Shown here in pieces: positions 1 through 5,533 of a stretch of 5,592 nt of DNA. The notes beneath the pieces are model-generated. The model made no database searches. It was not told where the DNA came from and was given only the letters and a program-made list of their open reading frames with translations. The stretch spans positions 1 to 5,592 of the forward strand of contig JBBRYB010000157.1 in assembly GCA_038238115.1 (NCBI GenBank). Direction: 5' to 3'. The translations under genes were made by a program, and so were the position numbers. The stretch is from JBBRYB01 sp038238115 (GTDB lineage Bacteria > Actinomycetota > Actinomycetes > Propionibacteriales > Nocardioidaceae). The first letter of the stretch is position 1, and every line of letters begins with the position of its first letter.

Positions 1-2
1 AC

Positions 3-275
3 TGGGAGGCGGCCTGGCGGCAGGCGGACGGGCTGCTGGCCCCGAAGGCCCGGGTCGCGGTTGTCGACTCCACGCGCCCCAGCGGCCGCTGGCGGGTGCT
101 CGCACCGCTGGTGCGCCTCGAGTGCCTGGTCGGCGGTGTCGACGCGGACCGCCACCCCTGGGAGAAGGTGCTGTCCTCGACCCACGACACCTCGCACCTG
201 ACGCTGCGCGGCGGACACGTGCACCTCGCGGCCGGCACGCTGCCGCCATTCGGAGGCGACGACCCGCCGACCTGA
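3..275 (+). CDS. C-terminal part of a probable class I SAM-dependent methyltransferase (5' end outside window)
   Basis: This open frame enters from the left edge and ends at TGA 273-275, giving about 90 residues. Near its start, LLAPKARVAVVDSTRP resembles the late beta-strand segment of Rossmann-fold methyltransferases (commonly 'LRPGGRLAVVD'). It continues with a proline/leucine-rich stretch (LAPLVRLECLVGGVD), HPWEKV, and a closing RGGHVHLAAGT strand, as in UbiE/menaquinone-type methyltransferase C-termini. The SAM-binding glycine motif lies upstream and is not visible, so substrate and exact family cannot be given. Codons are extremely GC-rich at third positions, more so than in the genes to the right, suggesting this is the chromosomal side of the region. 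A MITE-like repeat begins 20 bp after the stop. The methyltransferase assignment is an inference from short motifs. Confidence 0.6.
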   Translation, partial: WEAAWRQADGLLAPKARVAVVDSTRPSGRWRVLAPLVRLECLVGGVDADRHPWEKVLSSTHDTSHLTLRGGHVHLAAGTLPPFGGDDPPT

Positions 276-294
276 GGCGCGAGCACCGCCCGAC

Positions 295-486
295 GGCACT
301 CTTGCATTGGGTGATCCCGCGCCGGTCTCGCCGCAAATCCTTCGGCGCGGGACGTCAACCCCGCACGTTGGGAGCCAGCCTGCGCAGATTCGAGACCGGA
401 AACGCCGCCGTTGGGGACGGCCGCGGCACCGCAGACAGGAAGATTTGCGCTGGCGGGTTCACGCGATGGCTCAATGCAACAGCGCC
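295..486 (-). mobile_element. MITE-like non-autonomous element, copy A (192 bp)
   Basis: The stretch is bounded by imperfect inverted repeats. The left end starts GGCACTCTTGCATTGGG and the right end, read on the minus strand from 486, starts GGCGCTGTTGCATTGAG. A second conserved box, CGCAAATC, begins at base 38 from each tip (332 on the left, 449 reading leftward on the right), so the ends are two-part. Read on the minus strand, it matches the element at 2128-2468: after the tip come CATCG, GTGAA and ATCTTCCTGTC at the same spacing. It has no coding capacity of its own; open frames crossing it look like chance. No 8-bp target duplication is visible (CGCCCGAC left, CAGCCAGT right). The tip resembles the ends of the IS6-family element at 4530, which may point to the transposase that moved it. 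It lies between the methyltransferase stop and the convergent redoxin-like gene, and the paired ends could fold as an RNA hairpin. Confidence 0.75.
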
Positions 487-490
487 CAGC

Positions 491-513
491 CAGTTGGTAG
501 TGCGCCCCAACTG
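491..513 (-). terminator. Possible hairpin downstream of the redoxin-like gene
   Basis: CAGTTGG (491-497) and CCAACTG (507-513) form a perfect 7-bp stem with a 9-base loop, 37 bases beyond the stop of the minus-strand redoxin-like gene. There is no T-run after it on the minus strand, so it is at best a weak or factor-assisted terminator. It may be chance. Confidence 0.25.
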
Positions 514-550
514 CGTGCCATTACGAGTGGCTGACGGCGGTTCTGCGCTC

Positions 551-1087
551 TCAGGGCAGGGCTTCGAGAATGGCCGCGACCTCATCAAGGTGGTCGAGGA
601 TGTCGGGGTCCTCGGTCGCATAGCGCACTCGGAGGTGATGGTCGACGATGGCGTAGCCGACTGGTGGACCGCCGTCGGGCGGTCCAGCTATGCCGTAGGC
701 GCGGGCGAGGGTCCCGCTGGGGTCGCTGCCGACGGGCGTGATGACGGATGAGCCGTGGGGCTCGTGGGGGAGAATGGCGACGATGTCCGCGGGGTGGACC
801 GCTCTGCTGTCCGCGAGCGGCCCCCAACCCCGAAGTGTGTCTACGAAGGCTGGGTAGTCTCCGTCCGCGAGGAAGAACACGACGGTGCGGAAGCCCCGCG
901 CAGGTGTGTCGTCTCCGACTTGCACTGCGCGTGGTGCGGCCGCGGGCTGCACGAGCATCCGGCGCGCTTCGCTGGGCGTGGGCAGGGCATCACCGCCAGC
1001 GCGGTGCGTGGCGGTGATGGCAATTGTGCTGCCGGCGACGATTAGCCCAGCAACGGCCAAGGTCAACAGGGCACGACTTCGGCTCAC
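551..1087 (-). CDS. Membrane-anchored redoxin-like (thioredoxin-fold) protein lacking cysteines
   Basis: This is a 178-residue protein starting at GTG 1087-1085. The open frame extends further upstream, but that part overlaps the preceding gene and is arginine-rich nonsense. The GTG directly precedes a typical short basic N-terminus (MSRSR) and a hydrophobic helix at residues 6-26, so this start fits best; its ribosome binding site is weak. After a Pro/Ala-rich linker comes a thioredoxin/AhpC-TSA-like domain: strand RTVVFFLADGDY (67-78), helix to about 93, strand DIVAILPH (101-108), VGSDPSGTLARAYGI (119-133, as in redoxins before the cis-proline region), VGYAIVDHHLRVRYA (143-157) and a C-terminal helix DILDHLDEVAAILEAL. 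Where redoxins carry CxxC or the peroxidatic Cys (about residues 75-79) the sequence is DGDYP, and there is no Cys anywhere. A standard thiol redox reaction is therefore impossible, and a binding or scaffold role is more likely. It follows the propeller gene by 20 bp and is probably co-transcribed with it. Confidence 0.75.
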   Translation of the reverse strand: MSRSRALLTLAVAGLIVAGSTIAITATHRAGGDALPTPSEARRMLVQPAAAPRAVQVGDDTPARGFRTVVFFLADGDYPAFVDTLRGWGPLADSRAVHPADIVAILPHEPHGSSVITPVGSDPSGTLARAYGIAGPPDGGPPVGYAIVDHHLRVRYATEDPDILDHLDEVAAILEALP

Positions 1088-1107
1088 TCTTGGACCCAAG
1101 CGGGAGG

Positions 1108-2061
1108 TTAGCTGGCCGTCCACGTCAGGCCGTCGTCGTTGCTCGTGCTGATCCGAGCCATCTGGCCTTCCAACGTCCCGGCGTACAAGGTCCTGCCGTC
1201 CGCGGAGAAGGTGACGGCTGACGTGCCCTGAGGAATCTGAAGCGCGGCCCAGGTCCGACCGCCATCGTTGGTGAGGGCGCCACCGCGCATGCCAATCGCG
1301 ACCAGGCGTTCGGTGTTGGTCGGGTCCCAAGCGACTGACATTACGCCGCCTAATCCGCCCAGCGGCTTCCACGTCTGTCCTCCGTCGCTGCTGGCAACTA
1401 CCCCGTTCTGCATGTCGGGGGCGACGAGCCGGTTTGGGTCAACGGGATCTACCAGGATCGTACCCATGAATCCTTGTCCGACGGACGCGTTGCGAGATGT
1501 CCAGCTCGCGCCGGCATCGGTGCTGACCAGCAAGCCCGCTTGGGGCGACGCGAGGTAAACGGTGGCTCCAGCAGCGCCGATCGCGTGAACGTCAGTGACC
1601 GGTCCCAGGCCATCAGACTTGGTGAAGCTCAGGCTGCGTGATGTTGATTGGAACAATCCGGCATGACCGCCGACGAATATCGACTGGGAGGTCTGGGCCC
1701 AACCCATTGCGTCTGCGCCGCGCAGCGACGCAATTTGCGCTCAGTGCTTGCCACCGTCGTTGGATCTGGCTACACCATCGTGACCCCCAACGAAGAGCTG
1801 GCCATCGATCACGGTCACTGTGCGCAGATCCCCGCCAACATACGCACTTGCCTGGTTCATGGTTGGACTGGTTCCGGCGCGATCAGCGAGCCAGAAACCG
1901 CTGACAATGATGGCCGCGGCTGCCAAAGCAGCACCGACGATCACGCCTGGCCGTTGCCAGTACGGCGCCGGCCGCGACGGCGATCGTCGCCTCGTCGCGG
2001 ATCTGGTAGCCGACATGGCTGCGGAGGCGCCGGTCGCCGGCCCACGGCGGGGTTTGGACAT
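1108..2061 (-). pseudogene. Membrane-anchored BNR/Asp-box beta-propeller protein (sialidase/F510_1955-like) with an in-frame TGA
   Basis: Read from ATG 2061-2059 (GAGGAG 9 bases upstream), one frame runs to TAA 1110-1108: 317 codons interrupted only by TGA 1743-1741 at codon 107. The N-terminus is basic (1-39), then a membrane helix at about 40-58, then an extracytoplasmic domain. Asp-box motifs (SxDxGxxW) occur at 180-187, 224-231, 264-271 and 307-314. The first, at 100-107, reads SNDGGKH followed by the stop exactly where Trp belongs. A degenerate box lies at 139-146. The spacing of 39-44 residues gives about six blades, as in sialidase-fold, Ycf48 or F510_1955-type propellers. No enzymatic residues can be assigned, so glycosidase activity should not be assumed. 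The TGA separates a 106-residue product from a downstream part with no clear ribosome binding site of its own. It could be a true nonsense mutation (TGG to TGA), a sequencing error or readthrough. It heads the two-gene unit with the redoxin-like gene. Confidence 0.85.
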
Positions 2062-2070
2062 CGTGAACCG

Positions 2071-2076
2071 CTCCTC
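2071..2076 (-). promoter_or_regulatory. Shine-Dalgarno GAGGAG of the propeller gene
   Basis: On the minus strand GAGGAG sits 9 bases before ATG 2061. It supports MSKPRRG as the N-terminus rather than the in-frame ATG at 2088, which would place this sequence inside the coding region. No convincing -35/-10 pair was found in the 66 bases between the gene and the MITE at 2128. Confidence 0.55.
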
Positions 2077-2146
2077 GAACCTGGTCATGGAAAGGCAGAT
2101 GCGCTTTGGGACTCCTGCAGTCTGACGGGCACTGTTGCATTGAGCC

Positions 2147-2450
2147 ATCGTGTGAAGGGGGCACAGCAGATCTTCCTGTCGGCTGCCTCGCGACGTGTCC
2201 CCGAGGGCGTCATAGGCCGTCGCAACCGGCACAAAGGGACGCCCTGCGGGAGGTTGGGTGCCGGCGGCCCGAAAGATTTGCGGCGGGACGCTCGCGATCG
2301 TGGGAAGGGGCACAGCAGATCTTCCTGTCGGCTGCCTCGCGCCGTGTCCCGAGGGCGCCATCAGGCCGTCGCAGTCGGCGCAAAGGGACATCTTGCGGGA
2401 GGTTAGGTGCCGGGGGGCCGCAAGATTTGCGGCGGGACGCTCGCGGGATC
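2147..2450. repeat. Two-copy tandem repeat, unit about 150 bp
   Basis: The core of MITE copy B is present twice, at about 2147-2296 and 2297-2450. Bases 2161-2192 and 2310-2341 are identical over 32 positions (offset 149). Later matching blocks include GCGGGAGGTT, GGTGCCGG and GATTTGCGGCGGGACGCTCG. The copies differ at scattered positions and small indels, so the duplication is not recent. The junction near 2291-2304 joins an inner right arm directly to an inner left arm, with the outer 18-22 bp of both tips missing. Confidence 0.85.
2397..2409 (+). promoter_or_regulatory. MITE-supplied ribosome binding site and GTG start for the truncated MFS gene
   Basis: GGGAGG (2397-2402) lies 4 bases before GTG 2407-2409, which directly follows an in-frame TAG (2404-2406). 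This GTG opens the frame that runs through the right MITE tip into the transporter. The spacing is shorter than usual, so translation from here is possible but unproven. Confidence 0.35.
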
Positions 2451-3606
2451 GCTCAATGCAACAGTGCCGTTGCAATTTGCTCTGACCGATCGCTTCGGAC
2501 GACGGCGCATCTTCCTTTTCGACCTCGTCGCCTTTGCGATCTTCGGGGTGTTACAAGGCGTCGTCACCACCGCATGGCAACTGCTGGTCCTGCGCCTGTT
2601 CCTGGGCCTGGCGATCGGCGCCGAATACTCCATCGGGCCGCCGATGCTCGCGGAGTTCGCTCCCAGCAAGGGTCGCGGGCGCCGGCTGTGCAGCCTCCAG
2701 GCCTGCTGGTATATCGGCTTCCTCTTAGCGGTCCTGGTGGCCTACGGGATGGTGGCGTTGGGGATCAACTGGCGGCTGATCCTGGCCACCAGCGCGATCC
2801 CCGCCGTTGCGACGCTCCTGTTGCGGTACGGCCTTCCGGAGTCCCCGCGCTGGCTGATGAGCCAGGGACGTGAGAAGGAAGCCCACGAAATCGTCGACCA
2901 GTACCTCGGTGCAGACTACTTCGAGGACGAAGAGCTCCAGGGGGAGTCAACGAAGAAGCCCAGGTATCGGGACCTGTTCGCGCCCGAGATACGTTCACGG
3001 ACAGCCTTCGTCTGCATCTTCTACACAGCTCTGGTGGCGCCCTACTTCGCCATCTTCACATTCGCCCCGCTGGTGTTCAAGTCCCTTGGAATGGTGGACC
3101 CCCGGGCCAGCGTGGTGGGGTCCAACGGGATCGCAGTGCTCGGCGCCCTCACTGGCATGTTCGTCATCGAGCGGATGGGACGGCGACGGCTGCTTATCGG
3201 GTGCTTCTGGATCATGGTGGTCACACTCGGCGTCATCGGTGCGTGGGCTGGCGCGCCGCCCGTGGTTATCGTCGGGTGCTTCGTGCTGTTCGCGTTCTTC
3301 AACGCCATCTCCGGCGACATGACCGGCGTCTACCCCAGTGAAGTCTTCCCCTCTGAGCTGCGAGCAACCGGGGTCGGACTCGCCTCCGCCGCCAGCCGCG
3401 TCGGTGCAGCCGGGGGGACGTTCCTGCTCCCGATCGGCATCACCAGCATCGGCGTGGGACCCAGCGTGTTGATCGGGGCAGCAATCGCCCTCATTGGTGC
3501 CATCGCCACCCACCTCTGGGCGCCGGAGACCACCAACCTAACGCTCACCAAGTCGCCGAAGACCCAGGCACCGAAAAGACGGGCCACGGCTGCCGCGTCA
3601 GCATGA
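2407..3606 (+). CDS. MFS transporter (sugar-porter/metabolite symporter type), N-terminally truncated and fused to a MITE end
   Basis: The frame codes 399 residues to TGA 3604-3606. Residues 1-20 come from the MITE; native sequence starts at about residue 21. Motif A of the TM2-TM3 loop follows at once (DRFGRRR, 28-34), so TM1 and TM2 are missing. Remaining landmarks are TM3-TM6, PESPRWL after TM6 (144-150, typical of sugar porters), a charged central loop (about 155-195), TM7-TM12, a second motif A (ERMGRRR, 255-261), PSEVFPSELRATG before TM11 (310-322) and PETT after TM12, ending in a basic tail. Intact relatives have 12 helices and usually well over 430 residues; this has 10. It would be an inner-membrane proton-coupled uptake carrier, but without TM1-TM2 transport is doubtful. 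The substrate cannot be told; the convergent nitrilase remnant hints at small organic acids or nitriles only by proximity. It is probably a pseudogene despite the open frame. Confidence 0.85.
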   Translation: MPGGRKICGGTLAGSLNATVPLQFALTDRFGRRRIFLFDLVAFAIFGVLQGVVTTAWQLLVLRLFLGLAIGAEYSIGPPMLAEFAPSKGRGRRLCSLQACWYIGFLLAVLVAYGMVALGINWRLILATSAIPAVATLLLRYGLPESPRWLMSQGREKEAHEIVDQYLGADYFEDEELQGESTKKPRYRDLFAPEIRSRTAFVCIFYTALVAPYFAIFTFAPLVFKSLGMVDPRASVVGSNGIAVLGALTGMFVIERMGRRRLLIGCFWIMVVTLGVIGAWAGAPPVVIVGCFVLFAFFNAISGDMTGVYPSEVFPSELRATGVGLASAASRVGAAGGTFLLPIGITSIGVGPSVLIGAAIALIGAIATHLWAPETTNLTLTKSPKTQAPKRRATAAASA

Positions 3607-3664
3607 GGTGATTGCCTAACCCCAACCGGCTCGACCCTCGGCTCCTCCTGTCAGCCTGCGGACG

Positions 3665-4169
3665 TCACAGGTCGCCGCCCTCTTCGAGCAGGCGACCGAT
3701 CTCGCGGTGGAGCAACCCGAGCCGCGCTTCCTTGACCAGAGGCACCTGGCGGCGGCGGATCTCGGCGAGGTTGATCTCGACCGTGAGGACCTCTTCTCGC
3801 AGCTGCTCGGCCTCGCCCACGAGATTGCCCCAGGGATCGGTCACGTGGGAGCCGCCCCAGAACCGAAGCGGTCCTTCGGCGCCTACCCGATTGACGAAGA
3901 CGACGTACAGCTGAAACATCCGGCCGTAGAAACGGGTGATGTCACGCCAATACTCATGCGAGTCGTAGCGATCGGGAAAGATGCTCTGTGCGCTGGCCGC
4001 TGGCACCAGCAGCACCTGGGCGCCGTCTTGGGTGGCAAGGAAGGCAAGCTGCGGCTGCCAGGCGTCGTTAAACCGTACCCATCGCGATGTTCGACTCCAG
4101 CTCCGGGGAGTAGCGGCGCAACTCCCTCCGCGTCGGCCCATCCCTTTCCAGGACATGCCACGCCCGGAC
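3665..4169 (-). pseudogene. Nitrilase-superfamily (carbon-nitrogen hydrolase) remnant, frameshifted at the catalytic cysteine
   Basis: From 4069 leftward the minus strand encodes a typical nitrilase C-terminal half ending at TGA 3667-3665: NDAWQPQLAFLATQDGAQ with VLLVP (the segment after the catalytic Cys), RMFQLYVVFVNRVG (the conserved 'N-R-V-G' strand), FWGGSHVTDPWGNLV and a final helix with EINLAEIRRRQVP. These enzymes hydrolyse nitriles or amides with a Glu-Lys-Cys triad. Cys would sit directly before NDAW; the frame has Phe there (VRFNDAW). The preceding frame reads ELRRYSPELESNIAMGTV and then a stop, and GTT-T-AAC at the switch would become GTT-TGC-AAC (V-C-N) if two bases were restored. 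I infer a 2-base deletion in the Cys codon. The Lys and Glu of the triad are not recognisable upstream, so the 5' half is degraded or lost. It converges on the MFS gene, with 58 bp between the stops. Confidence 0.65.
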
Positions 4170-4269
4170 CGTCTGGGGCTGGCGGCCGGAGTCCGCCCCG
4201 CTCGGTGCCGGTAGTGGTCTCGTCGCCGAGCACCAGCCGTCGATGTAGTTGCTGCGCCGGTAGGTGGGA

Positions 4270-4518
4270 TCAGGTAGTGGTCATCCGGGTCCGCAACCGC
4301 TCGCTGAGCTCGACCTCATGCGGTAGCCGACTCAACTCCTCGGTATCGACGAGCACGCCCTGTTCCCGGAGGATCTCGGCGAGATAAGCCCAGTGGTCGG
4401 CCGCCATGTCCGTCTGGGAACGGCTGCCGTACGGCTCGTCTGGCCCGACCACCATGCGAGCGGTTGTCTCGACCACCTCGACTGACGTCCGATGCCAGAT
4501 GTCAGCAGGGCCGGACAC
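4270..4518 (-). CDS. Unrecognised gene end, 5' part cut off by the IS6 element
   Basis: The frame can start at GTG 4518 (82 codons, stop TGA 4272-4270) but stays open to the IS boundary at 4529 (PEAGVSGPADIW...), so it is probably the C-terminal remnant of a longer gene. The sequence is a believable protein: VEVVETTARMVVGPDEPYG, then an acidic helical stretch HWAYLAEILREQGVLVDTEE and ELSERLRTRM, with GC-rich third positions. I do not recognise the family. No membrane segment, metal site or signal peptide is visible. It is co-directional with the nitrilase remnant 100 bases further on and may have belonged to the same operon. The DNA between them (about 4170-4270) has short open stretches in different frames (for example YRRSNYIDGW) but no continuous gene. 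Confidence 0.4.
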   Translation of the reverse strand: MSGPADIWHRTSVEVVETTARMVVGPDEPYGSRSQTDMAADHWAYLAEILREQGVLVDTEELSRLPHEVELSERLRTRMTTT

Positions 4519-4529
4519 CCCAGCCTCGG

Positions 4530-4555
4530 GGCACTGTTGCGTTGACCGATCGGGT
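4530..4555 (+). repeat. Left terminal inverted repeat of the IS6-family element
   Basis: It is 26 bp and differs from the right repeat only at positions 4 (A/T) and 16 (A/T). Its first 22 bases match the right tip of MITE copy B except at positions 12 and 17. Confidence 0.85.
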
Positions 4556-4574
4556 TGGGCGCGACACTGATCCG

Positions 4575-5266
4575 ATGATCTCGTCTTCGACCTCCGTGTT
4601 CGCTGGCTTCTGTTTCCCTCGGGAGGTGATCTCGGTGGCCGTGCGGTGGTACCTGCGGTACGGCTTGTCCTACCGTGACGTCGAGGAACTGCTCGCCGAG
4701 CGGGGAGTGGACGTCGATCACGTCACCATCTACCGGTGGGTCCAACGCTTCACACCCGAGTTCCTGGAGGCTGCGCGTCCTCGCCGTCACGTGCCTGGTG
4801 ACCGCTGGTTCGTTGACGAAACCTACGTCAAGGTCAACGGACGGTGGACGTACCTGTACCGCGCGGTCGACCAGTTTGGGCAGGTCATCGACGTGTGGCT
4901 GTCCACCAGACGCGACCTGGCCGCCGCTCGGGCGTTCTTCACCCGGGCACTCGCGACTGGATCCATCCCGGTTGAGGTGACCACGGACCGGGCACCGGCC
5001 TACCCGCGGATCCTCGACGAGCTCATCCCGACCGCCCTGCACGACACCCAGCAGTACGCCAACAACAGAGTCGAAGCAGACCACGGCCGGCTCAAAGCCA
5101 GGCTCCGACCGATGCGTGGCCTCAAGACCTTCCGGTCGGCACGCACCTTACCACCGGTCATGCGTTCATGCAGAACCTCAGACACGGCCACTATGAGATC
5201 AGCATCGACGCACCAGTCCACCGTCGAGTCCGGGCGGCGTTCGATGAACTGGCGCTCGCCATCTGA
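4575..5266 (+). pseudogene. IS6-family transposase, frameshifted near the C-terminus
   Basis: The likely start is ATG 4575 (MISSSTSVFAGFCFP). An N-terminal helix-turn-helix region (VISVAVRWYLRYGLSYRDVE, then VTIYRWVQRF) is followed by the DDE core: D81 in WFVDETYVKV, D138 in VTTDRAPAYP and E167 in NNRVEADHGRLK with K174 at E+7. After RSARTL (residue 192) the frame leaves the family sequence and runs on to 5330. One frame over, from 5153, the expected tail TTGHAFMQNLRHGHYEIS...FDELALAI appears and stops at TGA 5264-5266. Restoring one base between 5148 and 5152 (for example TTA-GCC-ACC) gives 230 residues, normal for the family. The catalytic residues are intact, but the last 40 or so residues are replaced. 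No slippery heptamer is visible, so a mutation is more likely than programmed frameshifting. Confidence 0.85.
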
Positions 5267-5293
5267 CCGGCACCAGAAGGGCGCAAGCCTGAC

Positions 5294-5319
5294 ACCCGAT
5301 CGGACAACGCAACAGAGCC
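5294..5319 (-). repeat. Right terminal inverted repeat of the IS6-family element
   Basis: Read on the minus strand from 5319 it begins GGCTCTGTTGCGTTGTCCGA and ends at the GGGT shared with the left repeat. Confidence 0.85.
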
Positions 5320-5533
5320 CGCCGGAGTGACCAGCAGCGTTGTGGCCTTCTTGATGGGCGGCTGGTGTCGTCTACAGCCGGGATCCGACGTAGAGACTCA
5401 CGGTGGTTCCGAATCTCTGCGAGTACTCGGTGATCAGTCGGCGAAGCGTCGGCCCTCTCTGTCAACCTTTCCTGAGACACCTTGCCTGGTAGGAATTACC
5501 GAGTGCTGAGGGCGAGATCTGGAGAGAGGTTTG
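5320..5533. other. Intergenic stretch between the IS element and the last gene
   Basis: I see no convincing gene in these 214 bases; open frames here lack family sequence. A perfect 10-bp palindrome CGAGTACTCG lies at 5420-5429, followed by TGATCA at 5431-5436. An inverted repeat GGTA-N5-TACC lies at about 5488-5500, 33 bases before the next start codon. These could be regulator sites or chance. No clear -35/-10 pair was found. Confidence 0.4.

Larger units (their letters stand above)
2128..2468 (+). mobile_element. MITE-like non-autonomous element, copy B (341 bp, with duplicated core)
   Basis: It is bounded by matching inverted repeats: the left tip GGCACTGTTGCATTGAGC at 2128 and the same 18 bases on the minus strand reading leftward from 2468. 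A second box begins at base 38 from each tip: AGCAGATCTT at 2165 on the left and CGCAAATCTT reading leftward from 2431 on the right. It is homologous to the reverse complement of 295-486. Removing one copy of its roughly 150-bp internal tandem repeat leaves 191 bp, almost exactly the size of copy A. It carries no transposase. The right tip abuts a truncated MFS transporter gene, and the left tip lies 66 bp upstream of the propeller gene start. No 8-bp target duplication is visible (GTCTGACG left, GTTGCAAT right), so flanking DNA was probably lost or rearranged after insertion. Confidence 0.8.
4530..5319 (+). mobile_element. IS6-family insertion sequence, 790 bp
   Basis: The element has 26-bp terminal inverted repeats matching at 24 positions (GGCACTGTTGCGTTGACCGA... 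on the left, GGCTCTGTTGCGTTGTCCGA... on the right, minus strand) and a single transposase gene filling the space between. The size and the GGC(A/T)CTGTTGC tip are typical of IS6-family elements. The 8 bases outside the ends (AGCCTCGG and CGCCGGAG) do not match, so no target duplication remains. This fits the family's habit of leaving deletions or cointegrate products. Its left end truncates the gene at 4270-4529. The transposase is frameshifted, so the copy is probably immobile on its own. Confidence 0.9.

Noticed and set aside
122..751. A 209-residue plus-strand open frame from the methyltransferase end across MITE copy A
   Set aside because: It is arginine/proline-rich, overlaps the real methyltransferase frame and the minus-strand redoxin-like gene, and has no family sequence; it is a high-GC shadow frame.
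1088..1372. N-terminal extension of the redoxin-like gene to 1372
   Set aside because: The extension lies inside the propeller gene in another frame and reads as arginine-rich nonsense; GTG 1087 directly before a signal-anchor helix is the better start.
1648..2406. Long plus-strand open frame opposite the propeller gene and MITE copy B
   Set aside because: It is antisense to the Asp-box gene, low in recognisable sequence, and passes through repeat DNA.
2128..2468. CRISPR or other short-repeat array
   Set aside because: There are only two repeat units, of about 150 bp, with no spacers; the unit is the core of a MITE with terminal inverted repeats.
2995..3513. 172-residue minus-strand frame opposite the MFS gene
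   Set aside because: Rich in Asp, Glu, His and Gly, as expected of the antisense of a GC-rich membrane protein gene; no domain is visible.
4332..5084. 250-residue minus-strand frame crossing the IS left end
   Set aside because: It is antisense to the transposase and crosses the element boundary, so it cannot be an evolved gene.
4522..5327. 8-bp target-site duplication around the IS6 element
   Set aside because: AGCCTCGG and CGCCGGAG do not match directly, so no duplication can be claimed.
5199..5480. Minus-strand open frame to the right of the transposase
   Set aside because: It crosses the right inverted repeat of the IS and has no family-like sequence or ribosome binding site.
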